Assembly: GCF_022458985.1 (NCBI RefSeq)
Contig: NC_061785.1
Coordinates: 4,640,204 to 4,704,203 of the forward strand
Length of the DNA: 64,000 nt
Origin: Mugil cephalus
Taxonomy: Eukaryota > Chordata > Actinopteri > Mugiliformes > Mugilidae
Direction: 5' to 3'
A program made the translations under genes and the position numbers. The notes beneath the pieces were generated by a model that was given only the letters and a program-made list of their open reading frames with translations, searched no databases and was not told the DNA's origin. Of the stretch, positions 14,701-25,000 are shown piece by piece (within the stretch, counting starts at the first letter, position 1; each line of letters begins with the position of its first letter).

Positions 14701-17700
14701 TTGAAAATGAATTGAGCTGAAACAACTCAGTTCAATTCAATTTTATTTATATCGCGCCAATAACAATACAAATTGTCTCAAGACGCTTTACAAAAACCGG
14801 CCTCCAACCTCCAGAGCAAGCCAGTGTCTCACGATGCGACGCTCAGAACGCAGTGTAATCAAATGCACTTATTAAATATTAATAATAATATTAAACATTC
14901 GTATCGTAAAGGAAAAAAATACCGGTGTTCGGGATGAACTGGTGCACCACCCAGCCCTAGGACGAGTCTTCATCAACTCAAAAAACACAGCTTCCAAAGC
15001 AAAGACGAGGAGAAAACGTATAAAAAGTCTTCCCTCTGCTATCACTATGGTTTCAACAACAAAAATATTCTTATCTACAAAATAAAACACCTTGCAGGAA
15101 AACTTTCCGAACCACTGGATTAAAGCAACTAAAGACCAAATACATCTGCAAGGCCACAGGTGCAACTTCTACCAAGTAACCTGAAATTTTTAAGGTTCTG
15201 ATTTCATGATATTTCCCAACAACAGCCTCATCAGGTAAGATGTTTCCTCTTCAATGCCAAACCTTTTGGGTGCAAGTCATCCCATGTAGCAACCATAAGC
15301 TCACAAGTTGCATTTGAAGACCATACACTTCATTAATTTAATGAAAATGGAAACGGGAGTTAGAGACGACCACAGGATTTCCTGATAGTTTGTTCCAGAT
15401 ATGAGGAACAGAGACAAATTGCTTCTTCCCCCTTATTTGTTTTAACTGAAGGGGAAGCCATTATCCATCCGGTGCTTTATAAATCAACAGTTTATGAAGC
15501 ACATTAGATGCATAAATTACCATTCGTTCCAGTCGACATGTTCTGTGAGACAGAAAAAGACAACAAACATCCTCCTTAAATAGCCCGAGCTGGTGACTTC
15601 CTCCTCAGAACTAAAAACACAGAATTCCAAAAACTCGACACAATCTGCGGTGGATTTCGTCACCCGTGGGCTCTGCCAAGCAGCGTAGCACCGGCACAGA
15701 TTGTAGTGACGATGGGTGGGTATTGGGTGGACTGTGGGAGTGAATGGACAGGGTGGCTCCCACACCTCGCTGACCAGAGCAGCAAACAGAATGTACCCAT
15801 AGCGGTGCCAAAGATAAGGCAAGTATGATAATGTGCGGTGCAATGAGGTGTGTGTGTGTGTCTGTGTGTGTGTGTGTTCTCTCCGTGCAGCGCCACGCCC
15901 ACGACCGCATTTTAAAGCCGCAGAAGATTCAGATGATCCTTTGAAGACAGTTCTTCTGTCACTTCTCTTAACTTTATTAACACTGGACGCATGAATGGAC
16001 GGACGGGGACTCGGGAATAGAGTCTCATATCGAATACCAGTTTTTGTTTTCTTTTTCATTATGATATGAAGTTTCAGACCTTCTAAACACGTATGGTGGG
16101 ACTGTGTCGCTGTGAGATGTGGTGAAGATGGAAAAATGAAAGCGGCACAACGAGAAGCCAAAAAAAAAAAAATAAATAAAAAGGTGCCGCGTCACCGATT
16201 TCTGATAACAGTCCCTGTTTTGGACTGTAGCACTGTTTTGACCTGTCCCCCGGCTAAAGTGGTCCCTGAAAATGCTTAAAAGCTTTTTGTGAATGAGAAA
16301 AATTAAAAAAAAAAAATGAAAAAATGCGCGCCGATTACAGTTATTACGGTAACTGGTCGCGCTGCTATTGACATCACAGACGTAGCAGTTTAAATATTTA
16401 ATAAATATGAATATATATGTCGAAATGAATTAAACTGTAATTGTCCTTGTTTCTTTGTTTCATCTTGATAACATTTTTTTTCTAATTTTTTAATTTTTTT
16501 CAATAGTTCAGTGCTAACACGGGTCCAACCAAACCTGTTTTACTACTAGTGTGGGATTATTCTACAATATTTACTCATCATCGGGGTAAAAACTAGTCCA
16601 TCCTCAGTCAATCTACTGCATTAATTCATTAATACTCAACCAGTAGAAAATGTTGTGAACATGTGATTATGCACGAAAATGAATCTTTAACTTTATTTAT
16701 GTCATTTTCTCTTTTTTTGAGAGATGAATTATAGTCGAAATAACAGTAACTGTACAACTGCGTGCAAAATAAAAATGATAAACAGAGGATCCACAACATA
16801 TTCTACCATATTAACAGAAACGATATTATCATATGCACATTTTTAACACAATATTGAAATTTAATTTTTTTTAAATATTTTTAGATTTTTAATGTCAGAC
16901 CTTCAAATTAACCCCCCCAGGCATTTTCTGAGACAGGCGCTGTACAGCATATACATCACTGAGCACCGAGCGCTATACGAAGAACAATAAACCTGAACTT
17001 CCACAGGGGCACAGTAACAGGTATAGCAGCTCTCACGCAGCAGCTCGGGATTATTTTTAGTCGCCGTCTCTTCACAGCAGAGATAAGAGTCTTTCGCGCT
17101 CGTGTGGAAAAGAAGCATAACGACGATGCACGTCAGCTCCTCTCTGCCCCGGTGAACTTACACATGTTCCCTGAGACGCGGCGGCATGAAACGTAATACA
17201 TCACTACCTGATACGTGTTCCCTCAGTGAGGCCTGCCAGGCTGCTTCCTCCTCCTGCTCCCAGAGTCTGAACACATGAGATTAAAGCGCTCTGATGCGCC
17301 ACAGCGCTGCTTTTTTAGAGGTACGCTTACGTGGTCATCATGTAGCAGGAGATGAACGTCATTTAATTGAAACTAGTTTGTTTTATCTGTTACAGCTTAC
17401 TCATACGTGTAGAAGTCTGAGTGGCCTTTAAGCTAAATCATTCACATAAATATCAAGTATCAGAATTTTAGTAATTAACTTTCATCTTTCATTATGATAG
17501 TTGGCTTTCTTAATTTGGACAGCAGGGACGGCGACAGGAAATTGGCAGAACACTCTAAACTTTTCGTCCCTGTCTATATTCCCAGACTGAAGGCACTTCC
17601 ACTAGCAGGTTAATTCATCTTTTTACGAAGCCAACGCCGTCATTTAACGTCCGGGAAACCAAGCGGCACGAACCTTGGACGGAGCGCTCCTCCTCGAGCC

Positions 17701-20700
17701 GGTGCAGGTCGGGCAGGATGTGCATGCAGTTGATGCAGCAGTAGGTGAAGAAGTCCAGCAGCACCACTTTGCCAGCCAGCTCCTTGTGCAAAGACAGAGG
17801 CGCCTCCGTGTTCAGCCACGCTAAGCCTGCAGCAAATCACACAGTGGAAAATGGTGCTGTCATCTTTTTAATTATGTTTAGTCACGGTGCTTTACGCCCG
17901 CTCGCTGCTCTCGGAGGACAGTGACGGCTAAACACCTAACGGGCCTGTACGGGCCGGGCAGAGTTAGTGACATGTAAGGGGAGATGTTTCTGATGGATCA
18001 AAGCTATGAGTCCGAGGTCCTTATAGTCCAAGCTCTATTATAACACCATAAAATAGCCTTTGTTGATACAGATCATGTTCCTTAAAGCACATGCACTTAA
18101 CTGTTTTACTTGGCAATGTATTCTTTGACATATTTCGCTTTTTATTTATTTATTTATTTATTTACACATCATTCTGAATGGATCATTTTGAATGTAATGC
18201 TTCTAAACAGCAAAACAAGAAGACTTGTGCAAAATAAAAGGTGCCATGTCAGTTTTTTTTGTTTTGTTTTTTAAGGGTGACCAGACGTCCCTGATTTCTG
18301 GGGACAGTCCCTGTTTTGGATGACTTGTCCCCGCGGCTAAAGCTGTCCCCCCAAAATATCCCCAATTTTACCTTTTTATGAATAAGAAAAAAAATGTTGC
18401 ACGCAGACTAGAGTTATTACGGTAGCTGGGTGCACTGCTATTGACGTTACAGATATAGCAGTTTAAATATGTTTAAATATGAATAAATATGTCAAAATAA
18501 ATTAACCGTAATTGTCCCTGTTTCTTCATTTCATCTTGATAAGATTTCATTCTTTTTTTTTTTTTGAACTCTGAGTTGTAAATGTCCCCGGATTTCTACA
18601 TCAGCACTAATACAGAGCTATGAAAGCCTGTTTCACTACTAGTGTGAAATTATTCTACAATATTTACTCATCATCACAGTAAAATAGTTAATTTATTAAT
18701 TCCTCTCTCAACCAGTAGAAAATGTTGTGAACATGTGATTATGCATGAAAAAATAAAAATACAGTGACACTGTCAGAATTTTGTGAAATACATTTTTGGT
18801 CATATCCCACAGCTCAAATGTCAATGGCACCTGACTGGGTTAAATAAAATTGTTAAAATTGTACGTATATTTTTCTTTGGTCACAGATCAAACCAAGCCC
18901 AGACCAGGAAATGAGCTGAGCTTCAATTTTAACAGTTAAATAACATTAATTATTTTACTTATATATTACTTATTATTATTTATTGCAGTGACCTGCATCC
19001 ACTCACAAGACACACGGGTCTTTTTATAGCTTTTTAATTTTATTTTACTTTTTTTTTTAAACATTATATTAACTGTCTGTTTTTTTTTTTTGTATTATCA
19101 TTTCCCCTTATTTGCTCATATACACATATCATTTGCATGTTCGGAATAAATCACTAAATCGATCAAAATCAATCAAAAGATGCAGAAACATTTATACAGA
19201 AACCCATCACTAGTTTGTACATAGTTTTTATTAACTAAAAAAATAAATAAGCAGCAACTTGTCTGATTTTAAAACATTAACAATAAGTAAAGGTTATTTT
19301 ATCTCATCTAAACTTACTTTATCACTTATACTTTATTAGTTTGATGGTGTCAGATGTAGCTTCAAGTGTACATTATGTAGATGGTGCATGCATGTAGGTT
19401 GTGTTATTATTTATGTTATTGTGTTGTGTATTGGGTTGTGTTAGTCTGACAACCAAGAGTTTTTCAAATCTCAAAACCGAAATCAAATCAGTTGACGTGT
19501 CTGTTATTTTCCTTTACTTCTCTTTTTACTTCTCTGAGGTAATTGACCGGCGCGACTGATCCGATCGTCTCTGGGAACGTTCCAGTTTTTCCGTGGATTA
19601 TTTAGTCCGTCTCCCTGTCTATTCGTGTAATCCCTGCTTGACTCAAAAGTGCTGAGATCAAGGCTCTGCGGGGGGTCACGCCATCTGCTGCAAGATTCCC
19701 CGTCGCTGGAGAAAAAGGAATCTTGATAACTCTGGTCGTATGTTAGCAATGGTGTCACGCTGCAGAATAAATCTGGGGAATCAATCATATAAACCCTTTA
19801 TGGCTGCATGCGATGCATACATGCACAGCATTCCTCAACGGCCACTTTGATGCCCTGGAAATTCGTCGGTAACATCAGGGCAAAGAAAGAAAACTAAACG
19901 TTTGTCTTCAGTGCAGATAAACACATTCTGGAGGGACTGAGGGGCCGGTTACGGTCACAACGACATGTTTAATGATCTACAGTACATCACCATCTACTGG
20001 TGCAATGAGATACTGCCAACACTTGAGCGTCCCACAAATAAACTATAAAAGAAATCTAATGTTTTTAAATTTAAATAATAATTACTTGTTGTAATAATAG
20101 ATATACAGAGTGTAAAACCTTCCTAATACTGTCTAGGTCTCCCTTGTTCCTCTACAAGAGTTGTGACTCAGCAGAGAATGGACGTGGGCCATCTCATCAT
20201 AATAATGATAAATGAGACCTCTTGTGTATTGTCCTCTATTATATTAACATTTTTCCTGTATTTTTTTTAAATTTTATATCTTCAAGTGCAAATTTGACAT
20301 CTTAGTTCGGAAGACACAGGGCTGATATATAGATAAAATCTCTGTAATGTTAAAAAAGTAAGTGCTAAAACTTTTTTTTTTTTGCAGAGCTGACACACCC
20401 AATATTGCAACAAAAATAAACCACAAGGAAGCACAGTGACCAACACGAAACGACTTCTGTTAATTAGAGATGAATTACTACTTAGCTAGTTTGTGGTGTT
20501 ACGGGTAGTTATGGTTTAAATATAAATGATACACAGAGAAAACACGTGTCAAAAAGTATTGAAAAGCCAATAAAGTTGTCAGTGACTGTGCAGTATTCAT
20601 TCACACAGTGCCAACACGTCTGGACCTGCACTGACATGCAGAGCTAAGCTAGAACTTTAAGTGGTCTAACCTGGCTGGAAATCTGGTATCTTCAGGTCCC

Positions 20701-20833
20701 CTCTCTCGTCTAGCTTTTTCAAATATTCAGAGACCAGTTGCTCTTTTTCTTGCTGCGTTGAGGCGTCATCCAGGGCGCAGTCCAGCTGACTTTGGATAGG
20801 AGACAGCGTAGAAAGGCTGCTATGAGACGCCAT
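1960..20833 (-). CDS. nhlrc2: NHLRC2, NHL repeat-containing protein 2 (11 exons, C-terminus off the left edge)
   Basis: Coding exons in transcript order: 20671-20833, 17674-17826, 12651-12700, 11703-12108, 10915-11036, 10703-10832, 7519-7612, 6295-6526, 3594-3716, 3180-3389, 1960-2176. All junctions are GT-AG and every phase matches, giving 633 codons plus one base. The family is about 725 residues, so roughly 85 to 90 C-terminal residues lie beyond position 1. The protein has an N-terminal helix, a thioredoxin-like domain with the family motif CCINC at residues 84-88, then an NHL beta-propeller with repeated YVADT/YVADS blades (for example [10 protein letters not shown] and VADSYNHK), then the start of a C-terminal beta domain. 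I recognise it from its close match to human NHLRC2. That protein is essential in mammals and linked to FINCA disease; its biochemical reaction is not settled. The start ATG is at 20831-20833. Divergent neighbour: DCLRE1A. Confidence 0.96.
2333..3130. mobile_element. Composite fish repeat: CATAGACTGTATATAAA element interrupted by a TATCGGCCGATA element
   Basis: The outer part begins GCATAGACTGTATATAAATA with GGTGGCCGCCATCTTGTGAG nearby, and ends with CTCTAGGGGGAGCTCTACTT and TGGCTTCACTTTTG, phrases of a very common fish element. Between about 2590 and 2970 lies a different repeat bounded by GCCGGCCGATATCTGCATTT and GCATATCGGTCGATC, itself holding a (TA)n tract. It lies in NHLRC2 intron 10. 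Confidence 0.6.
2677..2750. repeat. (TA)n/(TG) microsatellite
   Basis: Long alternating TA dinucleotides are interrupted by GTGTG. The Tyr/Ile reading frames predicted here on both strands are products of this repeat. Confidence 0.95.
3180..3716 (-). CDS. nhlrc2: NHLRC2 exons 9 and 10: late NHL blades
   Basis: Exon 9 (3594-3716) encodes [20 protein letters not shown] and the blade YVADSYNHK. Exon 10 (3180-3389) encodes [20 protein letters not shown], a loop with [13 protein letters not shown], and the blade [17 protein letters not shown]. Both match the human protein closely. The exon 10 donor lies inside a short CA/GT microsatellite (GTGTGTGTG on the minus strand), so its splice site is formed by repeat DNA. 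Confidence 0.94.
4624..5065 (-). mobile_element. Tc1-derived non-autonomous element, copy 1
   Basis: Left end TACACCAATCAGACATAACATT, followed by ATGACCACCTCCCTAA; right end TCTTAATGTTGTGGCTGATC. The inside keeps scraps of the parent transposon (CAGATCTGAAAGTTTCCCAG, TAACATCCACATGAATGA). It has no intact transposase. It sits in NHLRC2 intron 8. Confidence 0.8.
7278..7486 (+). mobile_element. Tc1-derived non-autonomous element, copy 2 (both ends intact)
   Basis: It starts TACACCGATCAGCCACAACA and ends TGCCTGATCGGTGTA, so the terminal inverted repeats are clear and the insertion sits at TA. Inside are ATGCTGGGAAACTTTTAGAC and AGGAAGGTGGTCATAATG, remnants of the parental element after a large internal deletion. 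It lies about 30 bp from NHLRC2 exon 7. Confidence 0.85.
8104..8128 (+). repeat. (GGT)n microsatellite
   Basis: There are eight consecutive GGT/TGG trinucleotides. The flanks (7613-9700) hold no supported gene and belong to NHLRC2 intron 6. Confidence 0.85.
11703..12108 (-). CDS. nhlrc2: NHLRC2 exon 4: rest of the thioredoxin-like domain and entry to the NHL propeller
   Basis: This 406-nt exon is the longest of the gene. It opens with [20 protein letters not shown]. It contains the thioredoxin cis-proline region ([17 protein letters not shown]) and then the first NHL-type blade ([14 protein letters not shown]). The acceptor is CCAAG|GTCCTGG and the donor is GGAG|GTAAGAG. Its GC content looks clearly higher than the surrounding introns, as for the other NHLRC2 exons. 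Confidence 0.95.
12245..12390 (+). mobile_element. tRNA-derived SINE fragment
   Basis: GGGGCGGCAGTAGCTCAGGA, followed by GGTAGAGCAGTCGTCC, is a Pol III A-box-like tRNA head. AACCGAAAGGTTCGCCGATT is the B-box region. The following CTTGCTCCTAGTGTGAACTC and ACTGGTGTATAAT match the tail of widespread fish SINEs. It is not a functional tRNA gene because the acceptor stem and 3' half are not preserved. It lies in NHLRC2 intron 3. Confidence 0.75.
12880..13420. repeat. Old interspersed repeat of fish type
   Basis: Phrases such as CAGTGAATATCTTTACCAAA, GACGTTCCTGAGATATCACA, TTCACAAGTATGGGACGGAT and GGCCGTCGCCAGCGCTGTGG resemble a repeat family common in fish introns. No frame is intact. The family name is not known to me. 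Confidence 0.45.
14229..14554 (-). mobile_element. hAT-like non-autonomous element (GGGTGACCAGACGTCCC ends), copy A
   Basis: On the minus strand it starts AGGGTGACCAGACGTCCCTG and runs to GCGAACATGTGATTATGCAT. The same end-to-end order of phrases is seen in the copies at 16183 and 18275. It lies in NHLRC2 intron 2. Confidence 0.65.
14727..14830 (+). repeat. Interspersed repeat with TTTATTTATAT...CGCTTTACA core
   Basis: TTCAATTCAATTTTATTTAT, followed by ATCGCGCCAATAAC and TCAAGACGCTTTACAAAA, is a very common fish repeat motif. A degenerate relative lies at about 31838-31920 (TTTATTTATGTAGCATCAAT ... GGTGCTTTACAAAACCC). Confidence 0.6.
16183..16680 (+). mobile_element. hAT-like non-autonomous element, copy B
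   Basis: It has a degenerate start (GGTGCCGCGTCACCGATTTC), then CAGTCCCTGTTTTGGACTGT, CCCCGGCTAAAGTGGTCCCT, GGTAACTGGTCGCGCTGCTA, and ends at TGTGAACATGTGATTATGCA. It aligns by eye along its whole length with copy C. Confidence 0.65.
17674..17826 (-). CDS. nhlrc2: NHLRC2 exon 2: start of the thioredoxin-like domain with the CCINC motif
   Basis: The exon lies between a CTGCAG acceptor and an AAG|GTTCGT donor on the minus strand. It encodes residues 55-105, including [20 protein letters not shown]. The C-x-x-C part (Cys85 and Cys88) sits where thioredoxin folds keep the redox pair. NHLRC2 relatives keep this cysteine-rich motif, but whether it acts as a disulfide reductase is not established. 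The exon joins in phase to the 50-nt exon 3 (12651-12700, [16 protein letters not shown]). Confidence 0.95.
18275..18765 (+). mobile_element. hAT-like non-autonomous element, copy C
   Basis: GGGTGACCAGACGTCCCTGA is followed by TTTCTGGGGACAGTCCCTG, CCGCGGCTAAAGCTGTCC, GTAGCTGGGTGCACTGCTAT, and ends at TGTGAACATGTGATTATGCA. It lies in NHLRC2 intron 1 (17827-20670), while copies A and B lie in intron 2. Confidence 0.65.
19504..19759 (-). other. Unassigned exon-like open segment inside NHLRC2 intron 1
   Basis: On the minus strand a pyrimidine-rich acceptor-like site (ATTTATTCTGCAG) is followed by 85 codons of open frame, ending in TAA at 19504-19506. The predicted peptide is hydrophilic and not low-complexity. 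It has a Ser/Asp/Arg-rich stretch ([16 protein letters not shown]), then [19 protein letters not shown], and a basic end ([10 protein letters not shown]). I do not recognise the family. It could be a terminal exon of a nested gene, an alternative last exon of NHLRC2, or a pseudogene relic. A second short open stretch on the same strand at about 19800-19870 ends in [12 protein letters not shown], but I could not link the two. Confidence 0.35.
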
Positions 20834-21650
20834 GTTTCTCTCAACAACTAGTGCTGGGCGGATCGATCCAAATAGCGATACCAACGATGGTATCGAAGAT
20901 CGATATTTCAGTTTCAATATCTCTCATGTACGACTGAAGTGATAATTCTGTACACTTTGTTGGTTAAAAAAAATCAAAAAGAAGTGTAAATGAAGTGAGA
21001 GATTCAGTTTAATAATTGTACTGTAGTTTCCGAACACTGCTTAAAATTATTTATTGTCGTTTGTTCTCAAGCGATAATTTCGTGCTATTTCTGTACAAAA
21101 AAGTATCGATATCAGTATCGGCGATACCCAATCTAGGTATCGGACACCACTAGCAACCGAGTCGGGTAAATTCACCGCGAAGATTCGAGACGCTGCTTTC
21201 GACAGAATAAATTAAAATAGAATTAATTAGAAAAAAAAGACAAAGTCTTTTCTAAAGTCTTCGATTGCCGTACAATAAACTAAAAATATTCATGTGCATC
21301 TCTATATTTTTTATAGTGTTGAATAACGGAGGTTTTATATCGCTTTTTAAGATGTCGAAAGTGCAGCTCGCTTCCTCCACTTTGTGTTTACATTCATTCA
21401 TAAGCGCTCAAATGTTCAACTGCCACAAACGGTTCATGGAGAAGAAAAGTAGGATTGTTTCATAACTAATAATCATAAGAACGCGTTTAATTTTGTTGCG
21501 GTAACACTCGTCTATATATTACTAGGAAATCTACCAGTAGTCTTTAATATACTGTGTTTATTAGTAGTAGTAGTAGTAGTACCGCGGGATGTTACCAAAC
21601 ATCGGTCCTTTCGTAAGAACGGAGGATTTCGAGGAGGTCGTCGGGTCCAA
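20834..21650. promoter_or_regulatory. Shared upstream region of the divergent genes NHLRC2 and DCLRE1A
   Basis: The NHLRC2 start (20833, minus) and the DCLRE1A start (21651, plus) face away from each other with 817 bp between them. Head-to-head genes this close commonly share a bidirectional promoter; that is inference here. About 300 bp (20850-21153) is a mobile-element copy. The remaining unique part (21154-21650) includes an AGT trinucleotide run near 21562-21580. I see no clear TATA box in a useful position for either gene. Confidence 0.6.
20850..21153. mobile_element. Short non-autonomous DNA element with CTAGTG/CACTAG ends (TATCGATACC-type repeat)
   Basis: The element opens with CTAGTGCTGGGCGGATCGAT and closes with GTATCGGACACCACTAG, an imperfect inverted-repeat pair. 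Inside are several GATA/TATCG palindromic motifs (for example AGCGATACCAACGATGG and GTATCGATATCAGTATCGGC). The same motifs recur elsewhere in this window (near 1215-1773, 10565-10655, 28410-28500, 32005-32095 and 36349-37006). It carries no reading frame, so it is non-autonomous. A hAT-type origin is a guess based on general form. Confidence 0.65.
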
Positions 21651-22056
21651 ATGTCACAAAAAGACGACAGTGAAAAGGACATTTGGGACTATAGACCCCT
21701 GAAGAAGACAAAGAAGAGACATGCGCCGCCGTCCGAAGCCGTGACTAAGAGAAAATGCACATTCAGGAGGACCTCGAAGAAGAAGGAGGAGGACTTCTCT
21801 CTCTCAGCCAAGTCAGAAGACAATGATGCAAAAGCAGCTGGACGCGGAGATGTTGGAGTAACTGGTGTTGAAGGATGTGGCAACTTGGAGCCAAATTATT
21901 TACCCTCTCCTGCCAAAGACGATGATGATGCAGCGGAGGGATCGTCCTCTGGAGACTTTTGTCCCATCTGTCAGATGCCTTTCTACATTTTGGTTGTGCA
22001 GTCCCAAAGATGGCACGTTGCTGAATGCCTGGACACCCCCAGGGACCAATGCAAAG
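21651..22056 (+). CDS. dclre1a: DCLRE1A exon 1: basic N-terminus and UBZ4 ubiquitin-binding zinc finger
   Basis: This encodes residues 1-135. A run of Lys/Arg clusters ([20 protein letters not shown]) is a likely nuclear localisation signal. It is followed by the zinc finger CPICQMPFY...WHVAEC with C-x2-C and H-x3-C spacing, the UBZ4 pattern that recruits SNM1A to ubiquitinated PCNA. The donor is TGCAAAG|GTATAG. Confidence 0.95.
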
Positions 22057-25000
22057 GTATAGATGTCCAATATGAGGCGTGGGACGTCACGATACGATAC
22101 GTATCACGATACTTGACTCACGATACGATACATTATTGCAATATTATGATTTTGCGATATTCTACATAGTTCACTGAGAGATACATGCAGCTTAAAGTAC
22201 ACAGTATATATACACATCAGATGACAAATTGGACAAATTAAGTCAAAATAAACAACATTAATCCAAATTATCCATTTCCAATTTGTTGCACTTGTACAGA
22301 AAAAGTGATGGTGGAGGTGCAGATGACTTATTCAACCTGATATAGAGGGGGCAGAACAAGAAAAGCTTCATCTTGTCCCTTCTCGAACTAGATTATATCA
22401 TTATTTTTAATATTTTGTCTTTACGGAATTGTTTTATATTGTTGTTGGAAACTGATGCAACTTGTACTTGCTTTTGTGTGGTGATAGTTCAAGGAAAAAA
22501 GATCAAATTAAAGTCAAATCAAGCCTAAAATAGCATCTTATAGTCTTTAAATATATCTAGAATGTAAAAATGTTGTTCAGTAAGTGATTCTGAACCTTGT
22601 CCCTACAATCCTAATCGTAGTGCACATGTTTGATTTGCTCTTACAGAATGCCCAGATGGTCTTCAGTGCTCCTCCACCATTCCCAACCATTACAAGAAGT
22701 TCGACCATTCGTATCTGGCTCACAGCCGAGCCCACGGCGACGCAGGCCTCCTCAGCGTGATCCGGGAGGAGGCGGGAACCAACCTGCGTTGTCTCCCGGG
22801 GTCGACAAACAAGGAGGCGGGTGGCTGCGTTTTAGAGGCTTCGCCGGACAGCGCATTCAGTCTTTCTGACATTTCCACTCATAGTGTTTCTCCTCCCAGT
22901 GATCACAATGTGACACCCAAGTCAAAGCTCGCAAACGGGCTTCTCAAACTGCGCTCGCCCGCCCCAGAGGATTTTAAGAAAAAGAAAGGATGGATGTCGT
23001 CTAGTAAAAGCCAAAAGTCAGTGACTTCTTCCCAGGAAAGTACAAAAGAACTTTCATCCACTCCTGTCAATGAGCTTAGTAGGAGTTTACCTTCCCCTGA
23101 AAATGATGACATGATATCATACTCTCCTCTGTCTGAGTTCCCTGCAGAGGCTGAAGATCATAATGGTAATGAGTGTAGAAAATCTCTTTTTAATAATGAT
23201 GAAAACAAGGATGAGGACTCCATGGTGCTGTTCAGCGACAGCTTCTCCAGCGACGACGAGCTCCTCGCTGAATTTATAGACAATAATTTGGAAGTCAATA
23301 ACTTGCCAGAGGAGGAGGAGGCGTCCTCCCCAAGCACCCAGCTGGGTTCAGTTTCCTCATTAGCGCCTCCTAATCAGTCCACTGCCTCGGCATTTACAGG
23401 GAACAGAGCTGATCACTCAGAGGGAAAAGCAGCCTGCAGTAAATCTAATGAAATCGGTACGACTAGCTTTCAGTCTCCACAGAGGATCGTTTTAGAGCGG
23501 CTAAGAGAAACGATTCTCAGCTCAGGAAACTCGAACAGTATTCAAACACTACAACTTCCCACAACTCCTCCATCTCAGAACGTCCCCGTCCCCAGGTCTC
23601 AGAGCATGGCGCCTCGGAGGGGCCTCGGCAGCAAGGCAGGTCAGGCCTCGGGTCTGAAGCAAACGGACATCGGTGTGTTCTTCGGCCTCAAACCGGCCAA
23701 GGAGAAGGAGAAAGAAGAACCTCAGGGGGAACCGACTCTCGACGCCTCCGAGACCTCGGGACGGAGGAGACAAAGGGGACCGAGGGCACCGAGGGGAAGC
23801 AGGCAGAGGGCGAGTAAGGCCGACGCAACCGTGGAAACGTCGCAGGCTGCTGCAGAAACCGGAGATGGCTCTAGTTTGGTGGATGGTCAGGTAGAAACAG
23901 GGAGAGGTGGGAGCAGAGGATGGAGAAGAAAAAGGTGGAACCGAGTCGGTCCTGACGGAGAAGTGCAGCTACCACGCTGTCCGTTTTACAAGAAGATTCC
24001 AGGTTGGTGAATAATGGTGTTTTACTCAATAAATTTGATGCTTAAATATTCTGTAATCCAAGAGATTTATGAAATTTCGCTCAGGCACAAGGTTTGCCGT
24101 CGACGCCTTCCAGTACGGGGAGATAGACGGCATCACCGCCTACTTCCTCACACATTTCCACTCGGACCATTACGGAGGTTTGACCAAGAACTCAACACTT
24201 CCGATCTACTGTAACAGAGTGAGTAGGGAAATATGAAGGACTTTTGGTATTGTTTAATTCTTTTTTTCACCTGGTTATGTTGGACGATGTTTACACTTTC
24301 TTGTTTGCACCATATGCAAAGCTGTGTTTTAAAGAAAGTCTGTTTTTAAGTGATTTTTACAAGACAGTCACATTTTATTATAATAGGTGCTGGATTTTAC
24401 CTCCTATCCAACACAAACCCAACATCACACAGAAAAAGAAAGTTGGTTTACACGTGCTTGAATCCCCTCGGTGTTAAAACATTCCACCTTCCCTCCAAAT
24501 TCTTTTTAATCCTTCAGTACCAAGGAGGAGATCTGCTAATTTGAAAAGTTTTCTCAGCCAAAAAAACAAAACAAAACAAAACAATTTACTTGCGTCTGAT
24601 TAAAGAAGCTTCCCGGCTGCTGTCATGCTCTGCATCCCTAAGAGAATACACCTGATCCATTCTGCTATCTCACTGCTCTGCATTTGCTCCGTAATGGAAA
24701 ACCCTTCTCACAGTTGTGCAGCAATGAATACTAATTCACCAATAACTCGGACTTTATTGGAGTCAATTAAGATTTTGAAAACCTTGAGTGGAGTTTTTCC
24801 TTTTTTTTGACAAAGTTGTACGGAAACACACTTAACCTGCAGGAATGTTAGTCTTTTGTCTGGGTCTCAATCTTTTTTTTTGAGTGAAATGATTCATGCA
24901 AGTACATACATACAAAATACATTTTTAATTTAAGGCTCATTTAAAGTACCGCAGGACTAGACGTACGCTTCACTTTCACACCGACAACTTAAACTTCTGC

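Noticed and set aside
15517-16161. 214-residue minus-strand frame with [10 protein letters not shown]
   Set aside because: It contains a TG/CA microsatellite, has no family features, and lies in NHLRC2 intron 2.
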